DNA from: Candidatus Bathyarchaeota archaeon
GTDB lineage: Archaea > Thermoproteota > Bathyarchaeia > Bathyarchaeales > Bathyarchaeaceae
NCBI GenBank assembly: GCA_020356305.1
Contig: CP070636.1
Coordinates: 885,115-893,026 of the forward strand
Reading direction: 5' to 3'
Length of the DNA stretch: 7,912 bases
A program made the translations under genes and the position numbers. Shown here one piece after another: positions 1 to 6,112 of the stretch (positions are counted from its first letter, which is position 1; each line of letters starts with the position of its first letter). The notes under the pieces are model-generated. The model worked only from the letters and a program-made list of their open reading frames with translations. It did no database searches and was not told where the DNA came from.

Positions 1-853
1 CGAGTATCTTCTGTCGCTCCCTAAGCTTCTTGCCCTTGATTTTTTCGATGGGAATCTTCTTGTTGAGGGCAGTTTTAATTTGTTTGAGGCTCAACTCCTC
101 TACTTCCTTGCCTTGGGGAGCTCTGGCAACATACTTGACGCCGGTCACTTGGAGGAGCTCCTTCAGTATGAGGTCCCCACCTCGATCTCCATCGAGGAGC
201 GCTGTGACCTCTCTGTCTCGACACAATTTGATTATGCTCTCTGGGATTTTGGCGCCTTCAACCGCAATGGCATTCTCGATTCCGTTCCTCAACAGATTTA
301 TCACGTCGGCTCTTCCTTCAACCAGAATTATGTCCCTACTTCCTTCAATTTCTGGTCCAGCTGCTAATCCTTCTGGCCCATATTTTTCAACTTTCGCTGC
401 CCTCAAAATCTCAGAGACTTCTCGGAAGATCTCTTCAGTGCTGGGAAGGGTTTCAATGGTCCATTCATGCAGGATTTTTTTTGCTCTATCTATGATGGCT
501 CTCCTTCTCGCGTCGCGCACGTCCTCAACTTTCTCTAGGGTCACCATAGCGGAACAAGGTCCAACCCTGTTTATGCTCTCGATGCTTGCTGCAACGATGG
601 CTGTGGAGACTCTGTCGAGGCTTGTTGGGATAGATATTGTGCCTGTGGTTTTGTCTTTTTCTGACTTAAGTTCGATCTCTATTCTTCCTATTCGTCCCGA
701 TTTCTGGAGTTCTCGAAGATCAAGTTCAGAGCCAAACAACCCTTCTGTTTGTCCAAAAACCGCTCCGATGACATCAGGTTTTTCGACAACACCCTCCACT
801 TGGAAATTGGCACGGATAACATACTTTACCGTGACCGTTTGCGAAGAACCCAT
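1..853 (-). CDS. dnaG: Archaeal DnaG (TOPRIM primase-like / exosome-associated protein), 3' end missing
   Basis: Reading the minus strand from ATG at 853 gives 284 uninterrupted codons to the window edge, so the C-terminus is missing (family members are usually about 400 residues or more). The start MGSSQTVTVKYVIRANF and the segment VEGVVEKPDVIGAVFGQTEG (residues 19-38) are typical of archaeal DnaG. A TOPRIM domain follows: ILVEGRADV with the glutamate at residue 179, then LLDGDRGGD with the DxD pair at 221/223, the expected metal-binding residues. The start is supported by a GAGGTG ribosome site 7 bases upstream. In archaea this protein is known both for primase activity and as a subunit bound to the RNA exosome; which role dominates here cannot be read from sequence. 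It follows the small TOPRIM gene by 76 bases and may have its own promoter. A 292-codon plus-strand frame over the same bases is an antisense shadow. Confidence 0.95.
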   Translation of the reverse strand, partial: MGSSQTVTVKYVIRANFQVEGVVEKPDVIGAVFGQTEGLFGSELDLRELQKSGRIGRIEIELKSEKDKTTGTISIPTSLDRVSTAIVAASIESINRVGPCSAMVTLEKVEDVRDARRRAIIDRAKKILHEWTIETLPSTEEIFREVSEILRAAKVEKYGPEGLAAGPEIEGSRDIILVEGRADVINLLRNGIENAIAVEGAKIPESIIKLCRDREVTALLDGDRGGDLILKELLQVTGVKYVARAPQGKEVEELSLKQIKTALNKKIPIEKIKGKKLRERQKIL

Positions 854-860
854 TAATTTT

Positions 861-866
861 CACCTC
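861..866 (-). promoter_or_regulatory. Ribosome binding site of dnaG
   Basis: GAGGTG on the minus strand, 7 bases before the ATG at 853. It fixes the dnaG start. Confidence 0.75.
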
Positions 867-881
867 AATCACAGATTTAAC

Positions 882-898
882 CTCATTAAAGCAATGAG
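882..898 (-). repeat. 6-bp hairpin in the dnaG leader
   Basis: Perfect inverted repeat CTCATT-N5-AATGAG between the TOPRIM gene and dnaG, 16 bases upstream of the dnaG ribosome site. It could be an operator-like palindrome or an RNA hairpin. There is no T-tract directly behind it on the minus strand, so it is not an obvious terminator. Confidence 0.5.
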
Positions 899-928
899 AT
901 GCTCTTAGGCTGTAGTTGGCTTGTACCT

Positions 929-938
929 CTTATATTTT
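929..938 (-). promoter_or_regulatory. Possible TATA box for dnaG
   Basis: The minus strand reads AAAATATAAG across the stop codon of the small TOPRIM gene. An archaeal start site about 25 bases downstream would lie near 907 and give a leader of about 50 bases containing the hairpin at 882-898 and the ribosome site. This rests on sequence resemblance only; readthrough from tyrS is equally possible. Confidence 0.35.
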
Positions 939-1358
939 ACTATTTTGCACTCCACATTTTTTCATAAGCGTTTCCACGTAGGTTGCCAAGCCTTCAATGT
1001 CTTTCACGTCTCGCCCCACGAGACCTAGGAGTCTTCTCCAAAAGACCGAGTTTGGTTTTACCCTCATTCTTTCAAGGTGTCCCGTCAATCGTTTAGTCCA
1101 TTCCCTGCCACGTTTGTCGAAATCCATCAGAAGGATGACTTCCCGTTTTTTTCTTCTCTCAACCTCACGAACAACATCGAGAAGAGACTTTCCCGAGGTT
1201 TTAGCTGAGATAATGTCACCTCTTACGTTAAGTCTCTGCAGGGCGTTGATATCGTTTTTTCCCTCGACAATTATTGGGGTGCCTTTGGCTGCTTCTTTTT
1301 CAAGTCTCCTTATAAGATTCACGATTTCTTCGGTTCTTTTCTCCAATTTAGTTGACAA
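930..1358 (-). CDS. Small TOPRIM-domain protein (UPF0292 / COG1658 type)
   Basis: A 142-residue protein that is nearly all TOPRIM fold. PIIVEGKNDINAL carries the conserved glutamate at residue 32, and LLMDFDKRG the DxD pair at 79/81. These are the metal-binding residues of TOPRIM nucleases and primases. The closest family I recognise is the archaeal small-primase-like group related to bacterial ribonuclease M5; the substrate in archaea is not established, so a nuclease role is inference. The start codon is TTG, chosen because AAGGT lies 7 bases upstream and overlaps the tyrS stop. Only 5 bases separate it from tyrS, which implies co-transcription and perhaps coupled translation. dnaG, another TOPRIM protein, follows. 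A lysine/arginine-rich tail region is compatible with nucleic-acid binding. Confidence 0.88.
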   Translation of the reverse strand: MSTKLEKRTEEIVNLIRRLEKEAAKGTPIIVEGKNDINALQRLNVRGDIISAKTSGKSLLDVVREVERRKKREVILLMDFDKRGREWTKRLTGHLERMRVKPNSVFWRRLLGLVGRDVKDIEGLATYVETLMKKCGVQNSKI

Positions 1359-1363
1359 AATCG

Positions 1364-2449
1364 TTACCTTGTGATCTCTATTTCCATCATCCTCTTCAGA
1401 GTTTTTGGACGTCTACGAAAATGTTCTCTGACTGGCCTTAGAATTTCCATAAGGGCTTCTGCAACGCCGTTCTTTAAATCCAGAGGGTGAAGCTTTCCCT
1501 TCGAATAAGCCTTCTCCATGGCTTCGTAGGTTTCGTATCGTTCTGGACCACCATACTTTGAGGGTCGCGGAATGTCCAGACTTTTCTTCTCCGCCAATAC
1601 TACGTGCTTGACCAGTTCAAGCAGGGGGTTTCTGTCAACCTGCTTGGGGGGGCAGTATGCCGCCCTGACCTTGGCCCTAACATTGTCCGGCGTGTCATGT
1701 ATGAATATGCAGGTCTGTGGCATGCTTTTGCTCATTTTCGAGCTGATCTGCAGGTTTATGTTGGTGTCTTCGTCAAACCGCTTTTCGAGCTTTTCGGGTT
1801 CCTGCAGTCCCATTAGAAGGTGGGTGTGAATGCATACAGGTTTTTCCCAGTGAAGTTTTTGAGCAATGTCCCTCGCCAGCATGTGGGCTTTTCTTTGATC
1901 CATACCAGCGCAGGCTACGTCGAGATTCATATGGAAGATGTCTGCAGCTTGCATGCAGGGATAGTAGACCCAAGCTGTTTCCATGTCGGCTAGGCCCGTT
2001 TCTCTACCCATTATCGGAAGCGCTCGCCACGTTCTTTGCAGTGAGGAATTCTTAGCTATGCGAATTACCTTCTCCCAGTATTCTATGTCTCTAGCTATGT
2101 CAGACGCCCAAACGTACCGCACGCTACCGGAATTTATGCCAAGGGCAGTGAAGCACTCCTTAAAATACTCGCCACCAGCACGAATGTTTTCCATTTTGCC
2201 TCCCAGTTTGTTGTTTATCCAGGAGTGCCAATCTGCGAGAAAAATCGTGAAATCGAAACCGGCGTTCACCATGTCTTTGATTTTAGAGCCACAGACTAGC
2301 CCCATCCCAACGTGCATGAGACCGCTGGATTCAAATCCCCAGTAGGCTTTGGGTTTATCTACGGTCTCCAAGAGCATGCGCAATTCTTGAGAAGTTACGA
2401 CCTCCTCTGTGTTTCTCGTAACTAAAGCCAGTCTCCGCTCTAAGTCCAA
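1364..2449 (-). CDS. tyrS: Tyrosyl-tRNA synthetase, archaeal type
   Basis: A 361-residue class I synthetase that activates tyrosine with ATP and charges tRNA-Tyr. KAYWGFESSG has the tyrosine-site Tyr at residue 36. The HIGH-equivalent is HVGM at 46-49. The specificity stretch YYPCMQAADI (162-171) has Tyr163, Gln167 and Asp170 in the places expected for TyrRS rather than TrpRS, followed by GMDQRKAHMLARD (182-194). The KMSKS motif is canonical at 238-242, and LHPLDLKNGVAEAL is the usual C-terminal helix. It is longer than the roughly 306-residue Methanocaldococcus enzyme because of an extra stretch of about 18 residues just before KMSKS and a basic tail. The start is TTG: an in-frame TGA lies upstream with no ATG between, and GAGG lies 9 bases upstream. 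It is the last of four aromatic synthetase genes and overlaps functionally with the following TOPRIM gene's ribosome site. Confidence 0.96.
   Translation of the reverse strand: MDLERRLALVTRNTEEVVTSQELRMLLETVDKPKAYWGFESSGLMHVGMGLVCGSKIKDMVNAGFDFTIFLADWHSWINNKLGGKMENIRAGGEYFKECFTALGINSGSVRYVWASDIARDIEYWEKVIRIAKNSSLQRTWRALPIMGRETGLADMETAWVYYPCMQAADIFHMNLDVACAGMDQRKAHMLARDIAQKLHWEKPVCIHTHLLMGLQEPEKLEKRFDEDTNINLQISSKMSKSMPQTCIFIHDTPDNVRAKVRAAYCPPKQVDRNPLLELVKHVVLAEKKSLDIPRPSKYGGPERYETYEAMEKAYSKGKLHPLDLKNGVAEALMEILRPVREHFRRRPKTLKRMMEIEITR
1366..1370 (-). promoter_or_regulatory. Ribosome binding site of the small TOPRIM gene, overlapping the tyrS stop
   Basis: AAGGT on the minus strand shares its last base with the tyrS TAA stop and sits 7 bases before the TTG at 1358. 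It decides the TTG start and suggests that ribosomes finishing tyrS help load the next gene. Confidence 0.6.
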
Positions 2450-2484
2450 GCCTTTTCGCCTCTTAGTTTTTCGATGTCAGTTAA

Positions 2485-2492
2485 CTTAAAAG
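2485..2492 (-). promoter_or_regulatory. Possible TATA box for tyrS
   Basis: The minus strand reads CTTTTAAG. A start site about 26 bases downstream would fall near 2462, leaving a leader of about 13 bases before the TTG at 2449, which suits an archaeal promoter. The box sits in an A+T-rich island (2465-2495) just outside the G+C-rich stem-forming block. The same bases on the plus strand (CTTAAAAG) could serve a transcript running into that block, so direction is uncertain. Confidence 0.4.
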
Positions 2493-2499
2493 TTCTTGT

Positions 2500-2602
2500 C
2501 GCGGGCGCTGTGTCCCACGTAACTAACACTCAGCCTCACAGTCGGAGCCTCACGCTCCTCTCAGCGGAGCTCTCTCTGACGCGGGGTTTTAGAGCGCCCG
2601 CG
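2500..2602. repeat. Perfect 10-bp G+C-rich inverted repeat with an 83-base loop
   Basis: CGCGGGCGCT at 2500-2509 is the exact reverse complement of AGCGCCCGCG at 2593-2602. The enclosed 83 bases contain further hairpins. It is the strongest structural element in the gap and probably the closing helix of a structured RNA. Confidence 0.75.
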
Positions 2603-2618
2603 CCCACCGTGTCCCACG
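2510..2618 (+). repeat. Direct repeat GTGTCCCACG, two copies
   Basis: Exact 10-base copies at 2510-2519 and 2609-2618, 99 bases apart. Each lies at or close to the 3' side of one arm of the 10-bp inverted repeat. Confidence 0.6.
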
Positions 2619-2788
2619 CTTGGGTTAACCCTTCGTCAAGGGCAGGTGAAGTCACCAGCCTCTGTTGGGTCCGTCTGCATGAGCCTTCTAGTAGGTTCCG
2701 GTGGGATTCGCTCCCGCTCGTTTCATCGCTGGCATTGAATACGAGAGTGGACGGAGATAAATCTTCCTAAAGCCAAGCCGCAGACTCT

Positions 2789-4465
2789 TCAAACTTGCTC
2801 AAGGTCTATTTCAAAAGCGCCTACTGGGTTTTCAAGTTCAAAGTTGTTGATGACCTCCGGATGGATTTCTCCAAAGACGCCAACCTTTCTACGTTCAACA
2901 TGAACGGCTGCTACCCTTCCCTCCAAGAAGCTTGGATGCCTCGTCGCTTTCATCTCCCATCGTTTTGCCCCGATGTTGACAAGTAACGCTTCTACAATAG
3001 ATTTTATTTCAGTGAAGTTAGCGTTTGGATGTGTCGTAGCACAAGCAAGTTTGGTTACATCTCTTGTTTTGGATTCTGTCTGACCGTTAAAGACGATGAC
3101 GTAGCCAACCTCGAAGATTTTCTGTGGATACTCAACATGGGTATTGTGACTGAGAAATTCCATGAGACTAGGCAAAAGCCAATCTCGCAAGCAGGTGTAA
3201 GTCACCATTCTGGGGTTGGCGATTTTCACAACCTTCTCCCGTTTTTTATTCATTTTTGTTTGCAAAGTTTCTGGGTTGGTCATTGTGAATGTTAGAATTT
3301 CTTGGAATCCTAAGCCTACCATAAGTTCTCTGACGAGGTCGCAGAATTGTGCGTGAGGAGATAAGCTACCCGTAGTAGGTAAGCGTTGCTCTCTTGGCTT
3401 GATATTGTTGTAGCCGTATGCTATGGCGATATCTTCTGCGATGTCAACTGGATTCATAATGTCGATTCGATAGCACGGAATCTTGACGCTAATGCGGTTT
3501 TTCTGTGTTCTGCCTATTCCGTATCTGGCTTTCCCAAGAAGGTCAGTGGCCTGTTTTGCCGTGAGTTTGAAGCCAAAAAGCAGATTTGTGTCCGCTAAGT
3601 CTATACGCATTGTTTTGGTTTCAAGTTGTGGAGTGATAGCGTTCTTTCGTTCTTTATAAGGATAACGAACCTTTGTGGTGAGAATTTTTCCACCGCGATC
3701 TGCAAGAGCGGTCACCATCATGTTCAGCGTGTTCAAAACAGTTTCGTAGGAAGTCCCAGTTACCTCAACTAAAACGTTGCGCGTGTTCTCTATGATTCTT
3801 CCAAGGTCGTTGGAGTTAATGATCGGTGGAAAAGAAAGCACGTTGTCTTTTAAATCTGAAAGCAAGGGCCAAACAGCATGTGAGCGAACAATGTGTCCAT
3901 ATTCTATGCCCTTCGGGTGCTTCTCCAGAATCTCTTTCAATGTCATTTTTTCACCGAAGCCTAGAGGCACAAAGCTGACCCGCTTGGGTTTTGCTACGCT
4001 ATAGTGAAGTGGAGGAGAAATCAAATCAAAATCATAAAGTCCAATAGAGGTTCTTCTCCTATTCCTTCCATAAGTTTGATCCAGCTTGTCTTGTAGACGC
4101 ATGGCTCCACGAATCATCATATCCGTAAATTTGATGCCCCTTAATACGGCACAGCCAATGTAAGGCCGTATGTTCTTCAGCCTCAAATCCACGTCAATCT
4201 CTACGCCAGAACTCCCAGCAATGAAATAATTTTTCAGCCCCTTTTCTAGATTTAGGAATCCTCGGAGCGCTCTGGCGAGTCCTTCCACACTCCAGAGGTC
4301 AGGGCGATTGCTGTCCTTCACTTCAACGTGAACCTCTTGCTCGTCGAGGTATTTGACCTCACCTTTCACGTAAGCCAGCATGTCGTCGAGTTCTTCTATA
4401 TCTCTAGGCAGTTCTGATTCAAGCAGGGCTTCAAAGTCTCTACGTTCAACTTCTATAGTTGGCAT
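2789..4465 (-). CDS. pheT: Phenylalanyl-tRNA synthetase beta subunit, archaeal type
   Basis: A 558-residue beta chain of the heterotetrameric class II enzyme that charges tRNA-Phe; the beta chain contributes tRNA binding, editing and a catalytically inactive synthetase-like core. The length fits the archaeal/eukaryotic form (about 550) rather than the bacterial one (about 800, with an extra N-terminal tRNA-binding domain). Visible parts: SNRPDLWSVEGLARALRG (52-69) near the N-terminus; the B3/B4 editing region around 100-260, with the stretch IGLYDFD (141-147); the B5 region around 283-355 with DIMNPVDIAEDIAIAYGYN (335-353), including conserved acidic residues; then the core-like region 365-555 with VGLGFQEILTFTMTNPE and FGEIHPEV. 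ATG immediately follows the pheS TGA, and AAGGAG lies 9 bases upstream inside pheS. The two are certainly co-transcribed. Confidence 0.97.
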   Translation of the reverse strand: MPTIEVERRDFEALLESELPRDIEELDDMLAYVKGEVKYLDEQEVHVEVKDSNRPDLWSVEGLARALRGFLNLEKGLKNYFIAGSSGVEIDVDLRLKNIRPYIGCAVLRGIKFTDMMIRGAMRLQDKLDQTYGRNRRRTSIGLYDFDLISPPLHYSVAKPKRVSFVPLGFGEKMTLKEILEKHPKGIEYGHIVRSHAVWPLLSDLKDNVLSFPPIINSNDLGRIIENTRNVLVEVTGTSYETVLNTLNMMVTALADRGGKILTTKVRYPYKERKNAITPQLETKTMRIDLADTNLLFGFKLTAKQATDLLGKARYGIGRTQKNRISVKIPCYRIDIMNPVDIAEDIAIAYGYNNIKPREQRLPTTGSLSPHAQFCDLVRELMVGLGFQEILTFTMTNPETLQTKMNKKREKVVKIANPRMVTYTCLRDWLLPSLMEFLSHNTHVEYPQKIFEVGYVIVFNGQTESKTRDVTKLACATTHPNANFTEIKSIVEALLVNIGAKRWEMKATRHPSFLEGRVAAVHVERRKVGVFGEIHPEVINNFELENPVGAFEIDLEQV

Positions 4466-5980
4466 TCAAGTCAACTCCTTGCGTCTTATCCAGTCTAGGT
4501 TTTGCGAGAACAAGTAGCGGATGTCGTTGATTCCAGCTTTCATCATGAATAGACGGTCGACGCCTAAACCCCAAGCTAAGACTGGTACTTTTATGCCTAG
4601 TGGCAACGTAACTTCTGGGCGGAAGATGCCTGAGCCGCCAAATTCGATCCATCCGTAGTCCTTCTTGTAGGCTACTAACTCGACGCTCGGCTCTGTGAAG
4701 GGGAAGTAGTCTGGTCTGAACTTCACTTTGTCTGCGCCTGCAATGTCTATGGCGAATGTCTCTAACACGCCTAACAAGTCTCTAAGTGTTAAATCCTCAC
4801 CGACCACTATGCCCTCAACTTGGTTGAACTCACTTAGATGGGTTTTGTCAACCACATCGGGACGATAGCAACGGGCTACAGCGAAGTATTTCCCTGGAAT
4901 CTCCAGATCTTTGTTAAGTAAAGTTCGAACGCTTAGGGCTGTTCCATGTGCCCGTAACAGTAGGCGTTGTGTGTCATGAAGGGAGAAGCGATATCTCCAA
5001 CCTGTAGAGCCGGTTTTCCAGCCCGTTTCATGAGTTTTTTTCACATTTTTCACGATTGGCTTGTAGGGGTCGACTTTCCCGTATTTTGGTGACTTCACAT
5101 AATAGACGCCAAAGATTTCTCGAGCTGGATGGTCTTGTGGTGTGTAGAGACTGTCAAAGTTGAAGAAGGACAGCTCTATGAGTGGACCTATCATTTCTTT
5201 GAAGCCTAATGCAACAAGTTTTTCTTTCAATTCATCAAGGAATCGAGCGTAAGGATGCTTCTTTCCAGGCCATGTTATAGCAACTGGCGCCTCAACGTTG
5301 TATTTTCGAAGCCTAACCTGACGCCATTTTCCGGAAGCAATGAGTTCAGGCGTAAGTTGGCTAACTTCTTCCACGATTCGCGGTCGCTTCTTAACAAGTT
5401 TTTGACCAGCACTTGTGAGTTCTATTTCCCGCAACACTTTTTCGCGAATTTCCACAAGTTTTCTTCTTTTCAAGATAGCGACCGCGATTTTTAAGTCCTT
5501 ACTCAATTCTTCTGCAATAAGAGAGCCTTTTTCATCCAAAAGAGAAATCAATTTTTCATCTGTTCCCTTTGCTGGTATACGTTCTGAAGCTGTTAATACT
5601 CGCTTTTTCTTCTCGATTGTTGCCCAGTCTTTGCGTTGAAGCCAACCCAATGCTATGAGTATAAACTTCTCCTCTAAACGTGAATCTTCACCCACCTTCT
5701 CAATTGGTGCTTTTCCGCGTAGTTTGACTAAAGAATCGATTAAGCGGCGTTCTGGAAGTCCCCTTTTAGCGTGGTGTTTTCCTTCCTTGTTTAGCTTGAT
5801 CACGGTCTGCTTTTGCTCGTGGATTCGTGTCAGTTTCTTTGTTGTGAGATATAGAGCGGCTCGCATGACTGCGGCGTGGGCTAAGCTGCTGGCTCTAACT
5901 ATCTGATCGACTGGCGCTTTTCCTCCGAGCTTTTGCAACACGAGCAGGGTTTTCTGCTCGTGTTCTCGAAGTTCAACCAC
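4466..5980 (-). CDS. pheS: Phenylalanyl-tRNA synthetase alpha subunit, archaeal type
   Basis: A 504-residue catalytic subunit of PheRS. Residues 1 to about 200 look like the DNA-binding-fold (winged-helix) modules found at the N-terminus of archaeal and eukaryotic alpha chains, with repeated short helical units. The class II catalytic domain follows: HPYARFLDELKE and GFKEMIGP (242-265, motif 1 area), PQDHPARE (281-288), LLRAHGTALSVR (341-352), motif 2 region KYFAVARCYRPDVVDKTHL (364-382) with EFNQVEG, FTEPSVE (428-434), and motif 3 with GIFRPEVTLPLG (451-462) and GLGVDRL (471-477). The start is GTG, set by GGAGGG 7 bases upstream; the ATG 5 bases upstream is out of frame. A perfect 9-bp hairpin begins 18 bases after the start codon. 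It ends directly against pheT and follows trpS by 200 bases that hold several inverted repeats. Confidence 0.97.
   Translation of the reverse strand: MVELREHEQKTLLVLQKLGGKAPVDQIVRASSLAHAAVMRAALYLTTKKLTRIHEQKQTVIKLNKEGKHHAKRGLPERRLIDSLVKLRGKAPIEKVGEDSRLEEKFILIALGWLQRKDWATIEKKKRVLTASERIPAKGTDEKLISLLDEKGSLIAEELSKDLKIAVAILKRRKLVEIREKVLREIELTSAGQKLVKKRPRIVEEVSQLTPELIASGKWRQVRLRKYNVEAPVAITWPGKKHPYARFLDELKEKLVALGFKEMIGPLIELSFFNFDSLYTPQDHPAREIFGVYYVKSPKYGKVDPYKPIVKNVKKTHETGWKTGSTGWRYRFSLHDTQRLLLRAHGTALSVRTLLNKDLEIPGKYFAVARCYRPDVVDKTHLSEFNQVEGIVVGEDLTLRDLLGVLETFAIDIAGADKVKFRPDYFPFTEPSVELVAYKKDYGWIEFGGSGIFRPEVTLPLGIKVPVLAWGLGVDRLFMMKAGINDIRYLFSQNLDWIRRKELT
5939..5962 (-). repeat. Perfect 9-bp hairpin inside the start of pheS
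   Basis: CACGAGCAG and CTGCTCGTG separated by 6 bases. In the mRNA the stem begins 18 bases after the GTG start and covers codons 7-14 (HEQKTLLV). A stem this strong so close to the start could slow initiation or early elongation. It could also be chance, because these codons specify residues that fit the alpha-chain N-terminus. Confidence 0.6.
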
Positions 5981-5987
5981 TGCATCT

Positions 5988-5993
5988 CCCTCC
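5988..5993 (-). promoter_or_regulatory. Ribosome binding site of pheS
   Basis: GGAGGG on the minus strand, 7 bases before GTG at 5980. It decides the GTG start over an out-of-frame ATG at 5985 that lies too close to it. Confidence 0.75.
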
Positions 5994-6010
5994 AGAGTTT
6001 GCTGGCTCTA

Positions 6011-6033
6011 ACTTTACTGTTATAGGGTAAAGT
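6011..6033. promoter_or_regulatory. Operator-like 7-9-7 inverted repeat around a TATA-like element, upstream of pheS
   Basis: ACTTTAC at 6011-6017 and GTAAAGT at 6027-6033 are exact reverse complements separated by 9 bases. On the minus strand the spacer contains CTATAA (about 6018-6024), which would place transcription start near 5995, shortly before the pheS ribosome site. A palindrome enclosing a TATA-like element is the classic geometry of an archaeal repressor site, but no regulator is visible in the window. Another TATA-like sequence (CTTTTATC, 6047-6054) lies upstream. Confidence 0.4.
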
Positions 6034-6046
6034 AGTTTGTTGCTGT

Positions 6047-6054
6047 GATAAAAG
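6047..6054 (-). promoter_or_regulatory. Alternative TATA-like element for pheS-pheT
   Basis: CTTTTATC on the minus strand. The predicted start near 6024 would fall inside the inverted repeat 6011-6033 and give a leader of about 45 bases. Weak resemblance only. Confidence 0.25.
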
Positions 6055-6078
6055 CTCTTCAATGGTTCTAATTGGGGA

Positions 6079-6112
6079 TGCTCCAGACTGATTAAGTGTA
6101 AAACTTGGAGCA
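6079..6112. repeat. 7-bp inverted repeat with 20-base spacer in the trpS-pheS gap
   Basis: TGCTCCA at 6079-6085 and TGGAGCA at 6106-6112, exact reverse complements. If the transcript starts upstream of 6112 or continues from trpS, this forms a hairpin in the pheS leader. Confidence 0.5.

Larger units (their letters stand above)
2500..2760 (+). ncRNA. Putative structured RNA of unknown family in the pheT-tyrS gap
   Basis: The 339-base gap 2450-2788 contains no credible protein gene. From 2501 to 2760 the G+C content is about 60%, against roughly 43% in the first 60 bases of adjoining sequence. The plus strand can form: a perfect 10-bp stem (2500-2509 with 2593-2602); CCCTT/AAGGG closing CGTC (2629-2642); GTGGGA/TCCCGC closing TTCGC (2701-2717); CTCGT/ACGAG plus TTCA/TGAA with one bulge (2717-2745); and a TCCGTC/GACGGA stem (2670-2675 with 2750-2755). 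Extensions of two of these use G-U pairs on the plus strand that would be A-C mismatches on the minus strand, which favours plus orientation. I looked for tRNA, SRP RNA and RNase P signatures and found none convincing. The ends are approximate. A long minus-strand tyrS leader is the main alternative. Confidence 0.4.

Noticed and set aside
30..908. 292-codon plus-strand open frame
   Set aside because: It is antisense to dnaG, whose minus-strand reading has clear TOPRIM motifs and a ribosome site; the plus-strand translation is serine-rich and resembles no family.
2500..2602. tRNA: the 7-bp GCGGGCG/CGCCCGC pairing resembles an acceptor stem at about tRNA length
   Set aside because: Neither strand shows a T-loop (TTCRANY) next to the stem or a D-loop GG, so tRNA is not supported.
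2474..2770. 98-codon plus-strand open frame in the pheT-tyrS gap
   Set aside because: No recognisable protein features; it lies over a G+C-rich, stem-forming block, and such frames commonly arise by chance across structured RNA.
2450..2788. SRP RNA or RNase P RNA
   Set aside because: Size and G+C content would fit, but I find neither the SRP helix 8 tetraloop/AGCA signature nor the RNase P GGAAAGUCC and ACAGAAA type motifs on either strand. A covariance search could overturn this.
5908..5985. Short open frame from ATG 5985 (starting MQWLNFENT) overlapping the pheS start
   Set aside because: About 25 codons, out of frame with pheS, and too close to the GGAGGG site; the GTG at 5980 has correct spacing and gives the full PheS N-terminus.
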